This document shows, one piece after another, positions 7,466 through 14,257 of a stretch of 64,000 nt of DNA. Numbering within the stretch: the first letter of the stretch is position 1; every line of letters starts with the position of its first letter. Below the pieces are notes generated by a model. It saw only the letters and a list, made by a program, of their open reading frames with translations. It was not told the origin of the DNA and ran no database searches. Origin of the DNA: Curvibacter sp. AEP1-3 (GTDB lineage Bacteria > Pseudomonadota > Gammaproteobacteria > Burkholderiales > Burkholderiaceae_C). The translations under genes were made by a program, and so were the position numbers. Location of the stretch: the NCBI RefSeq assembly GCF_002163715.1, contig NZ_CP015698.1, positions 434,001 to 498,000 on the forward strand, in the 5' to 3' direction.

Positions 7466-8400
7466 GCCTGCGCCGCCTTGAGCACATAGCCGATGCGCGG
7501 AAAGTGCACATGTACGGTGCCGGCACGCTCGTCCACACGCTTCAGCGTAAAGCGGGTGCGGGTGGCGGCAATCAAGGTGCCGGCGGTAGCTTCCTGGCCG
7601 AAGGTTTCGGCGGCGATGGTCACTTCACTACCCAGAGGAATGCCGTGCTCGTCCTGGAAATAGGTGTCCAAAGGGGCCGTAGTGCCCGCGGATTGCGCGC
7701 AAGCTGCTATGGCTTCTGTAGCAGACAGTTTCTCTAAGCTGCCGTGGCCGATGGCCGCCATGCGTGCCATCCATGCCTGTACCGAAGGGGTTGCGTTCAG
7801 GATGTCGGCCATCACCGGTACCCGTTTGGCGGTGAACCACAGGGGGTGGTAAGCGGCAAAGTCCGCCACGCAGGGGACTTGCCCCAACAAAAAGTCCTGG
7901 CCTTCGAGCATGCTGGCGATGCGGCGCAAGTAGCTCTTGTAGGCCGCAGCAGCGTCACCCGGGCGCAGGCGCGTCATGCCGCTGGACATGGCGGCGCGGT
8001 CGGCGCCGAAGGCCTTGGCAGCTTCGGGGGGCGCGCCCTCAAACATGCTGGCCGCCCCTTTGGGCTGCAGGTTGTAGGCCATGGCGGCCCAGAACAAAGT
8101 GCTGTCCGCCCACTGCGCAACGATGCGGCTCAAGCCCTTGTCGTTTTCGGGGTAGAGGGTCGGCGTGGGGCGCAGCTGCTCCAGCACTTCGCAGATCAGG
8201 GCGCTGTCGCAATACACGTCGGAGCCGATCTGCAGGAACGGCGTTTTGCGGTAGCCGCCGGTCAGGGCCACCACATCGGGTTTGGGCATGATGGCCGGGA
8301 TGATGACGGACTTCCAAGCCAGCTGTTTGTAGCCCAGCACCAGACGCACCTTTTCAGAAAAAGGCGAGGTGGGGTAGTGATGAAGAATGAGGTCTGTCAT
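7462..8400 (-). CDS. glutathione S-transferase family protein
   Basis: A 312-aa protein. The N-terminal thioredoxin-like GST domain starts with LILHHYPTSPFSEKVRLVLG, where PFSEKVR is the active-site region, and has the cis-Pro and SALICEVLE elements. It continues with a helical C-terminal GST domain and a beta-rich tail of about 75 residues (GIPLGSEVTIAAETFG...) that is absent from ordinary GSTs. Start: ATG at 8400 with GGAG 8 bp upstream; a longer in-frame start at 8421 lacks support. Residues about 227-243 (ATEAIAACAQSAGTTAP) are encoded by a copy of the dispersed 49-bp repeat. It overlaps the next gene by 4 bp. Confidence 0.85.
   Translation of the reverse strand: MTDLILHHYPTSPFSEKVRLVLGYKQLAWKSVIIPAIMPKPDVVALTGGYRKTPFLQIGSDVYCDSALICEVLEQLRPTPTLYPENDKGLSRIVAQWADSTLFWAAMAYNLQPKGAASMFEGAPPEAAKAFGADRAAMSSGMTRLRPGDAAAAYKSYLRRIASMLEGQDFLLGQVPCVADFAAYHPLWFTAKRVPVMADILNATPSVQAWMARMAAIGHGSLEKLSATEAIAACAQSAGTTAPLDTYFQDEHGIPLGSEVTIAAETFGQEATAGTLIAATRTRFTLKRVDERAGTVHVHFPRIGYVLKAAQA
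7674..7722 (-). repeat. 49-bp dispersed repeat, copy 2 (inside the GST gene, in frame)
   Basis: Read on the minus strand it begins GCTAC at 7722. It shares the ATAGC-GCT-GCGC core and the CGGGC...GGCC end with copies at 10116-10164, 59318-59366 and 62041-62089. It is the most diverged copy. The first base falls on the first codon position, and no stop occurs in this phase. Confidence 0.6.
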
Positions 8401-8417
8401 GGGTTTCTCCAGAAAAA

Positions 8418-10100
8418 TCAATAGGGCATGGCGCGCTGCAGGATGGCGTCACAATCCACCGCAGCACCCAGGGTTCCGAAGCTGTAGCCCCAGTTGCCAC
8501 CCAGCCGGGAATCACAAAACGCCTCGAACACCGCAGAGGGAGCCGTTTGGTACAAGAGCGCAGCTTGCACGGCAAGTGCCACGTCTTGTGCGAGGCGGCG
8601 AGCTTCCATCTCGGTAGCCATGAGCTCCACACGGGTGGGCAAGGACGCTGCCAGCCGGTCGAGTGCAGGGTGGGCGCCACGGGCGGGCGCGAGTTCACGG
8701 GCCAGGGCTGCAGCGTTATCGCCCTTGCGCAGGGCGCGCAGCAGGTCCAGCGCCATGATGTTGCCGGCGCCTTCCCAGATAGAGTTGAGCGGCATCTCGC
8801 GGTAGATGCGGGCCATGGTGCCTTCCCCACCCTCTTCCACATAGCCGTTACCGCCCAGGCACTCCATGGCCTCTTGGGCAAAAGCTGCGCCGCGCTTGCA
8901 GATCCAGTACTTGGCCACCGGCGTCAGCAGGCGGCCCATCAATAGTTCGTGCGGATCAGATGCATGGTCAAAAGCGCTGGCAAGCCGCATGGAGAGTGCG
9001 CAAGCTGCTTCGCATTCGATAGCAAGGTCTACCAGCACGTTGCGCATCAGCGGTTGCTCGATCAGGGCCTTGCCGAAGGCTTGGCGCTGCGCGGTGTGGT
9101 GCAGCGCGATGCTGAGTGCCTGGCGCATCAGGCCGGTGGTGCCCAAGGCACAGTCCAGCCGGGTCATGGTGCCCATCTCCAGAATCTGCGGCACACCGCG
9201 CCCCGCCACGCCCACCAGCCACGCCGTGGCGTGCTGGAACTCGACTTCCGAGCTGGCATTGGCGTGGTTGCCCAGCTTGTCTTTCAGGCGCTGGATGCGG
9301 ATGGCATTCACCGTGCCGGGTGACTGCGGATCCGCGAAGTCGGGCAGGATACGCGGCACAAAAAAGCAGGACAAGCCCGCCGGGCTTTGCGCCAGCACCA
9401 GAAAGGCGTCGCACATGGGGGCCGAGAAAAACCACTTGTGCCCCAGCAACTTGAAGCGCGGGCCCCATGCATCCTCACCGTCGGGGATGGCTTGCGTCGT
9501 GTTGGCCCGCACGTCCGAGCCGCCCTGCTTCTCGGTCATGCCCATGCCCATGGTCAGGCCGCGTTTGTGGCGGTAGAGCTTGAACCCGGGGTCATAGGCC
9601 CGCGCCATCAGGCCCGGTGCCCAGGCGTCAAACACGGCCGGGTTGCCCCGCAGCGCCGGTAGCACTGCGTAAGTCATGGAAATGGGGCACAGGATGGACG
9701 GCTCAGCCTCGGTGAACAGCATGAATGCAGCCGCCCGCCGCAGGTGGGCGCCCTCACCCGCCGTCGGGTCCCAGGGGCTGCCATGCAGGCCGGCTTGGGC
9801 GGCTGCATCCATCAGCGCGTGGTAGCTGGGGTGGAACTCCACCTGGTCCACCCGGCACCCTAGCCGGTCGTGACTGTGGAGTACCGGAGGGTGGGTGTTT
9901 GCCAAGCGCGCATGGGTCTGCATGGCGCGGCTGCCCATTAGCACGCCCAGCGATTGCAGCGCAGACGTATCCATGCCCGGAGCATGAAACGCCAGTGCGC
10001 TCTGCAAGGCGCGGTTGCCCGCCAGCAGATCGGTATCTGCCAAGGGCTCGGCCTGGTTGAACACCGTGTGGGTCGCCGGGAAATCGGTTTCGCTGTGCAT
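8418..10100 (-). CDS. AidB-like acyl-CoA dehydrogenase
   Basis: A 560-aa flavoprotein of the acyl-CoA dehydrogenase superfamily, of AidB type by length (E. coli AidB is about 540 aa) and by the motif GMGMTEKQGGSDVRANTT. Family features visible are the FAD-binding HKWFFSAP strand and the C-terminal RQAFGK...PLMRN and CLGGNGYVEE segments. AidB binds FAD and DNA in the alkylation response, but many AidB-like proteins act on unknown acyl-CoAs; the cluster context favours acyl-CoA metabolism here. It is followed 17 bp later by the GST-like gene, probably in the same transcript. Confidence 0.85.
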   Translation of the reverse strand: MHSETDFPATHTVFNQAEPLADTDLLAGNRALQSALAFHAPGMDTSALQSLGVLMGSRAMQTHARLANTHPPVLHSHDRLGCRVDQVEFHPSYHALMDAAAQAGLHGSPWDPTAGEGAHLRRAAAFMLFTEAEPSILCPISMTYAVLPALRGNPAVFDAWAPGLMARAYDPGFKLYRHKRGLTMGMGMTEKQGGSDVRANTTQAIPDGEDAWGPRFKLLGHKWFFSAPMCDAFLVLAQSPAGLSCFFVPRILPDFADPQSPGTVNAIRIQRLKDKLGNHANASSEVEFQHATAWLVGVAGRGVPQILEMGTMTRLDCALGTTGLMRQALSIALHHTAQRQAFGKALIEQPLMRNVLVDLAIECEAACALSMRLASAFDHASDPHELLMGRLLTPVAKYWICKRGAAFAQEAMECLGGNGYVEEGGEGTMARIYREMPLNSIWEGAGNIMALDLLRALRKGDNAAALARELAPARGAHPALDRLAASLPTRVELMATEMEARRLAQDVALAVQAALLYQTAPSAVFEAFCDSRLGGNWGYSFGTLGAAVDCDAILQRAMPY

Positions 10101-10115
10101 GCTGTCTCCTCAAAC

Positions 10116-10164
10116 GCTATTCTTTTGATAGCTGCTCGCGCATATTCAACGGGCGCCAGAGGCC
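10116..10164 (+). repeat. 49-bp dispersed repeat, copy 1 (intergenic)
   Basis: This begins GCTAT and contains TTTTGATAGCTGCTCGCGCA, then ACGGGCGCCAGAGGCC. It lies between the thioesterase and AidB-like genes and covers most of their 82-bp gap. About three quarters of its positions match copy 4 (62041-62089). Confidence 0.75.
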
Positions 10165-10182
10165 AATTCGGCCCATAAAGCG

Positions 10183-10647
10183 CTAGTCGGTGGCAATGCC
10201 GGTGCCCGGTGCGTTCAGTGCGTTCACGCTGCGTGCGCCGGTGGCCAGGCGTTTCATGTACTTGAAGGTGCCGGTTGCGTGGGCACAGGCTTTTCCGTTT
10301 GCGTCATAGACCGTGGCCTGGGTAAAGGCCATGGTGGCGGTGCGGTGCATGAGTTCGCCCTTGGCGGTCAGGGCGCCGACAGCGGGTTGCATGAAGCTGG
10401 TTTTCATCTCAATAGTGACTACGCCGAGCTCTGGAGTTTCACTGCGCGCAGCGCTCGCCATGGTCACATCCAGCAGGGTCATCTGCGCGCCACCGTGTGT
10501 GACGTTGAAGGAGTTCAGGTGTTCAGGCCGTGGTGTGTAGCGGATCTCAGAGCGCCCGCCCTCAAACACCGTGAGCTCAAAGCCGAGGTGGGTGACGAAG
10601 GGAATCTCAACGCCGAAGCCCACCGCTTTTTCCCAGAGGCTGGTCAT
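10183..10647 (-). CDS. PaaI-like hotdog thioesterase
   Basis: A 154-aa acyl-CoA thioesterase of the hotdog fold. It shows the helix-preceding motif (LNSFNVTHGGAQMTLLDVTMA, the family HGG-x-D/E helix), the central TIEMKTSFMQPAV strand and the C-terminal ATGTFKY. The acyl substrate is unknown. The ATG at 10647 overlaps the stop of the upstream SDR gene (ATGA); the open frame extends to 10734, but that part is a shadow of the SDR gene. Confidence 0.85.
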   Translation of the reverse strand: MTSLWEKAVGFGVEIPFVTHLGFELTVFEGGRSEIRYTPRPEHLNSFNVTHGGAQMTLLDVTMASAARSETPELGVVTIEMKTSFMQPAVGALTAKGELMHRTATMAFTQATVYDANGKACAHATGTFKYMKRLATGARSVNALNAPGTGIATD

Positions 10648-11435
10648 CCGCCCGTCACCACGCTCACGCCCCCGTCCACCGCCAGCCATTGGCCGGTGAT
10701 GTGTTTGCCGGCGTCGGACGCGTAGAGCACACACAGGCCCTTGAGGTCTTCGTCGTCGCCCAGGCGCTTGAGTGGAGCGGCAGCCGCCAGGTTCTCTTCA
10801 CCCATGGCTTGCAACAAACCGGCTGTCATCTTGCTGGGGAAAAAGCCCGGGCACACCGCGTTGACGGTGATGTTGTACTTGCCCCACTCGGCCGCCAAAG
10901 CGCGAGTGAAGTTGATGACCGCGCCCTTGGAGGTGTTGTAGGCAATGGTTTGCATGGCCGGCGGATTGCCATTGAGCCCGGCAATCGAGGCCAGGTTGAT
11001 GATGCGACCGGTTTTGCGCGGGATCATGCTCTTTTTGGCGATGATCTGGCTCAGCAGAAAGTAGCCACGCACGTTGAGGTTCATCACCTTGTCCCAGGCC
11101 TCCAGCGGATGGTCCTCAGCGGGTGCGCCCCAGGAGGCGCCGGCGTTGTTCACCAGAATGTCCACATGGCCCAGGCGCTGCAGGGTTTCATCCGCCAAGC
11201 GCTGAATCTCGGACTCTTTGGCGCAGTCGGCAGCGACCCAACGCGCGTCGATACCCGCGGCTTGCAACTCGGCACACGCCTCTTCCAGATCCGCCGCTTT
11301 GCGCGAGCTGATCAGCACCTTGGCGCCGGCTTCTCCCAAAGCATGGGCCAGCTGCAGGCCCAAGCCGCGGGAGCCTCCGGTGATGAGCGCGGTTTTGCCG
11401 GTGAGGTCAAAGAGTTGTTGGATGGTGCGTGTCAT
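10644..11435 (-). CDS. SDR family oxidoreductase (FabG-like)
   Basis: A 263-aa short-chain dehydrogenase. It has TGGSRGLGLQLA near residue 20, DILVNNAGASW, catalytic Ser in NLASIAGL, YNTSKGAVINF and the C-terminal TGQWLAVDGG. The DGG ending and overall length are typical of 3-oxoacyl reductase-like or gluconate 5-dehydrogenase-like enzymes. In this acyl-CoA cluster a 3-hydroxyacyl substrate is the best guess. It is coupled to the thioesterase gene by a 4-bp overlap. Confidence 0.85.
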   Translation of the reverse strand: MTRTIQQLFDLTGKTALITGGSRGLGLQLAHALGEAGAKVLISSRKAADLEEACAELQAAGIDARWVAADCAKESEIQRLADETLQRLGHVDILVNNAGASWGAPAEDHPLEAWDKVMNLNVRGYFLLSQIIAKKSMIPRKTGRIINLASIAGLNGNPPAMQTIAYNTSKGAVINFTRALAAEWGKYNITVNAVCPGFFPSKMTAGLLQAMGEENLAAAAPLKRLGDDEDLKGLCVLYASDAGKHITGQWLAVDGGVSVVTGG

Positions 11436-11530
11436 GGTGTCTGCCCTTGGTTGTCAAAAACGTGGACGGCATTGTGCGCAGTGCCGTGCACGCCGCCTGT
11501 CCCGGCGGCGATATGCCGTCACCCCGGGGA

Positions 11531-11755
11531 CTATTCCTCGCGCAGGCGTGAGCGGATGAACACCATCACCACGCCACCGGCCACCGCCAGGCCGCCCAGG
11601 TTGTAGAACAGCGCTGCGTCCTGCGCCTCCTGCTGGTCGATGAAATAGCCCAGCACCATGGCCAACAGGCCACCGTAAATCAGCGTCCAGATCAGGCGCT
11701 CCATGCGCACCAAGCGGGCGTTGGTGGTGCCGTTGTATTTCTTGAAAAATGCCAT
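11531..11755 (-). CDS. two-helix inner-membrane protein
   Basis: A 74-aa protein with two predicted membrane helices (LIWTLIYGGLLAMVLGYFI and ALFYNLGGLAVAGGVVMVFI) separated by a short polar loop, and a basic N-terminus. Function unknown. Its ATG shares one base with the TGA of the acyl-CoA dehydrogenase (TGATG), which suggests coupled translation. Bases 11436-11530 downstream contain several GC-rich inverted repeats but no convincing terminator. Confidence 0.7.
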   Translation of the reverse strand: MAFFKKYNGTTNARLVRMERLIWTLIYGGLLAMVLGYFIDQQEAQDAALFYNLGGLAVAGGVVMVFIRSRLREE

Positions 11756-13587
11756 CAGAAAGCTCCTTCGGGGAATGTTGCACAAGTCAGATCCCTCGAT
11801 TGCACCACACCCAGCCAGGCATTGATCTTTGGCAACTCATAGTGGAAGAAGAATTTTGCGCACCCCACATGCCCCTGAGTCTCCAAGGACTCCTGCTGCG
11901 GGTCGTTGTCCAGCGCGCAACCGGCCACGTCCAGCCAGATCCAGGCCAATACCGTATGGCCGAAAGCCTGCATGTAGGGCACTGCATTGGCCAAGGCCTC
12001 GCCCGGTACGCCGGTAGACCAGGCCTTCTGGGTGGCGACACCCACATCCTGCAATGCGCGGGCCAACGCCTTGGCGTGTGGCGCCAACGCGGGAATGCCA
12101 TTGCAGCGGTTGACAGTGGCCATGATGCGGTGGCTTAGCAGCGTGAGGCCTTTGCCCTCCTCCATCAGCACTTTGCGGCCCAGCAGGTCCATGGCTTGGA
12201 TGCCGTGGGTGCCTTCGTGGATCATGTTCAGGCGGTTGTCGCGCCAGTACTGCTCCACCGGAAAGTCGCGGGTATAGCCATAGCCACCGTGCACCTGGAT
12301 CGCCAGCGAGTTGGCCTCCAGGCACCACTCGCTGGGCCAGCTTTTGGCAATCGGGGTCAACACCTCAAGCAGCAAGCGGGCTTCTTCAGCGTCTTGCGCG
12401 GTACCGGTGTGTTGTTCGTCGATCAGGCGGGCGCAGTACAACTCGAGGGCCAATGCACCTTCGCAATAGGCTTTTTGCGTGAGCAACATGCGCTTCACAT
12501 CGGCATGCTCAATGATGCGGGTTTGCGGAGCGGCGGCGTCTTTGCCGGCACCGGTAATGGGGCGCCCTTGCGGGCGATTTTTGGCGTAGTCCAGCGAGGC
12601 GTAGTAGCCTGCCATGCCCAGCATGGTGGCGGCAATGCCCACGCCGATGCGGGCCTCGTTCATCATGTGGAACATACACGCCAGACCCTTGCCCGGCTGC
12701 CCCACGAGGTAGCCCACGGCTCCCGCTTGGCCATCCACGGGGAACTTACCTTCGCCAAAGTTCAGCAAGGTATTGGTCGTACCGCGCCAACCCAGCTTGT
12801 GGTTCAGCCCGGCAAGCGCCACGTCGTTGCGCACGCCCGTCAACTCACCCTGCGCATTCACCATTTTCTTGGGAACGATAAAAAGCGAAATGCCGCGGGT
12901 GCCCGGAACCAGCTTGCCGTCCGCATCCGGAATCTTGGCGAGCACCAGGTGCACGATGTTTTCCGTGAGCTCGTGCTCGCCACTGGAGATCCACATTTTG
13001 TTGCCACGCAGGCGGTAACGCGCGCCCAGCGGGTCGGACTCAAAGCCCTCCCCATCCGGCACTGCGCGGGTGGCCACATCACTCAGAGACGAGCCTGCCT
13101 GCGGCTCGCTAAGGCACATGGTGCCGGCCCAGCGACCCGAAAACTCGTTATGGGCGAACACCTGCTTTTGCAATTCGGTGCCGTGCGCCATCAACAAATT
13201 GGCATTGCCCACGGACAGCAAGCTGGAGCCGATACTGACCGAGGCGCAGGCAAAAAATGCATTGGCTGCTGCCTCCACGCTGTAGGGCAGCTGCATGCCG
13301 CCGATGTCGTAGTCCTGCGCGGCACTCAACATGCCGGACTCGGCATAGGCTTTGAACGCATCGTGGGTGGCCTGAGGCAGCGTGACCTTCTCGCCATCAA
13401 AGTGAGGCTCCTGCGTGTCCACCAGCCGGTTGAATGGCGCGTATTTCTCCCGTGCAATGCGCTCGCAGGTGTCCAGCACCGCATCAAAGGTTTCACGGTT
13501 GTGGTCCGCAAAACGCTCACGGCTGGTGAGGCCGGTGGTGTCCAGCCAGTCTTGGAGCAGGAAATCGAGGGTGGTGCGTAGGGTCAT
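11755..13587 (-). CDS. acyl-CoA dehydrogenase (long form with C-terminal domain)
   Basis: A 610-aa FAD enzyme, longer than the 380-aa single-domain dehydrogenases because of the C-terminal domain typical of the FadE-like/dimethylsulfoniopropionate-type group. It shows TMCLSEPQAGSSLSDV (acyl-CoA dehydrogenase signature 1), the NKMWISSGEHEL strand, GGYGYTRDFPVEQYWRDNR (signature 2 region) and HEGTHGIQAMDL. It catalyses the first beta-oxidation step on a medium or long acyl-CoA; chain length cannot be read from sequence. It is first gene of the minus-strand cluster, with a possible operator about 85 bp upstream. Confidence 0.88.
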   Translation of the reverse strand: MTLRTTLDFLLQDWLDTTGLTSRERFADHNRETFDAVLDTCERIAREKYAPFNRLVDTQEPHFDGEKVTLPQATHDAFKAYAESGMLSAAQDYDIGGMQLPYSVEAAANAFFACASVSIGSSLLSVGNANLLMAHGTELQKQVFAHNEFSGRWAGTMCLSEPQAGSSLSDVATRAVPDGEGFESDPLGARYRLRGNKMWISSGEHELTENIVHLVLAKIPDADGKLVPGTRGISLFIVPKKMVNAQGELTGVRNDVALAGLNHKLGWRGTTNTLLNFGEGKFPVDGQAGAVGYLVGQPGKGLACMFHMMNEARIGVGIAATMLGMAGYYASLDYAKNRPQGRPITGAGKDAAAPQTRIIEHADVKRMLLTQKAYCEGALALELYCARLIDEQHTGTAQDAEEARLLLEVLTPIAKSWPSEWCLEANSLAIQVHGGYGYTRDFPVEQYWRDNRLNMIHEGTHGIQAMDLLGRKVLMEEGKGLTLLSHRIMATVNRCNGIPALAPHAKALARALQDVGVATQKAWSTGVPGEALANAVPYMQAFGHTVLAWIWLDVAGCALDNDPQQESLETQGHVGCAKFFFHYELPKINAWLGVVQSRDLTCATFPEGAF

Positions 13588-13670
13588 TTGCGCATTGTTG
13601 CTTAGTCATCGTCAACTGGTCTTTTTCGAGTGTCCGGTGGGTTACAGGACACCACCTTTGCCTGTCTTCA

Positions 13671-13684
13671 ACAAACAGGTTTGT
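13671..13684. promoter_or_regulatory. palindromic operator resembling a PsrA box
   Basis: ACAAAC-AG-GTTTGT lies in the divergent region between the acyl-CoA dehydrogenase (start 13587, minus) and the small membrane protein (start 13777, plus). It matches the published PsrA pattern C/G-AAAC-N2-4-GTTT-C/G, a TetR-family repressor released by fatty acids. Position and neighbouring beta-oxidation genes agree, but the regulator itself is not in the window. Confidence 0.5.
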
Positions 13685-13776
13685 AGAGTCTGCTCGACTA
13701 AACTTAATTGCACGGCTTCCAAGAGAGCTCCTCAGGTTTCCTCTTTCAAGGCTAATTGATCAAGTACCTGTTTCAG

Positions 13777-13917
13777 ATGCAGCACACAACATACCCAGCC
13801 AAATGGTCTCGAACTCAATGGTATGCAGCGTCATTCGTTTGTGCTTTGCTAGCGGTACGGCCGATTTGGGAAGCTTGGAATGTCTTTTTCACCGGCTCTA
13901 TGGCAGGAGTTCAAGGG
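13777..13917 (+). pseudogene. 5' half of a small host membrane-protein gene cut by the prophage
   Basis: Starts MQHTTYPAKWSRTQWYAASF, followed by a helix-like segment and FFTGSMAGVQG. The frame runs into prophage sequence and stops at 13936. Dropping one copy of AAGGG joins codon 47 in frame to the second half at 51044, giving a protein of about 107 aa with two membrane helices. Start alternatives: TTG at 13756, which has AAGG upstream, or ATG at 13777, which has none. No family recognised. Confidence 0.45.
13913..13917. repeat. left copy of the candidate target-site duplication AAGGG
   Basis: The same 5 bp occur at 51039-51043. Both copies lie in the same codon phase of the interrupted host gene. 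The base after this copy is not the expected TG of a Mu-type end, so the exact boundary may be a few bases off. Confidence 0.4.
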
Positions 13918-13921
13918 GGGA

Positions 13922-14089
13922 GATGTTTGAATTGATCCACACATAAACGGCCGAGAAAATCAAAAAAAGGCCGTTAGATCAATGAGTTAGCGCTTTTTCG
14001 AGGTTTTGGCAGGAAACGTTTATTTTGATCCAGTAGCTGCCCATAAATCGGGGCACTTTTGCCCATTAAATGTCAGGAAATTGATCTGG
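13922..14089 (+). promoter_or_regulatory. left-end transposase binding sites L1-L3
   Basis: Three direct copies of a motif close to ACGTTTGATTTGATCC: 13922-13938 (GATGTTTGAATTGATCC), 14016-14031 (ACGTTTATTTTGATCC) and 14075-14089 (AGGAAATTGATCTGG, weaker). The same motif appears inverted at the right end (50947-51022), which is the arrangement of MuA-type end sites. Confidence 0.65.
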
Positions 14090-14148
14090 CTGTGGCGGTA
14101 AAAACACCAAACAATTGCAAAAAACAGGGCGGGCTCCTACACTCTGGG

Positions 14149-14257
14149 CAAGTCAGTGGACTGGAAACGCACCAGCCAGACGCCCTGCCCAAGTGGCATC
14201 GTTATTACGGAGACGTAGCGCCCTTCCTGACCCAAGCCCACCTCGGTGGGCTTTTTT
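14149..14257 (+). ncRNA. candidate structured small RNA at the left end
   Basis: A possible promoter, TTGCAA (14115-14120), 17 bp, TACACT (14138-14143), is followed by a foldable stretch. GGGCA (14146-14150) pairs with TGCCC (14186-14190) around CTGG (14161-14164) / CCAG (14172-14175), and the transcript would end at the strong terminator at 14236-14257. No convincing coding frame fits. No known family recognised. This would fill the otherwise empty 14090-14255 gap. Confidence 0.3.
14236..14257 (+). terminator. intrinsic terminator, plus strand
   Basis: GCCCACC (14236-14242), loop TC, GGTGGGC (14245-14251), then TTTTTT. The U-run lies on the plus strand, so it stops rightward transcripts (candidate RNA or host read-through) before they run antisense into the late operon. 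Confidence 0.75.

Noticed and set aside
8990..9030. A fifth copy of the 49-bp repeat in the AidB-like gene
   Set aside because: AGCAGCTTGCGCA and a GCTAT are present, but the encoded AIECEAACALSMRLA is the normal conserved helix of the family and the GGGCGCC end is missing.
12196..13581. 461-codon plus-strand open frame opposite the acyl-CoA dehydrogenase
   Set aside because: Shadow of a well-conserved enzyme gene. The same applies to 54397-55608 and 58233-59240.
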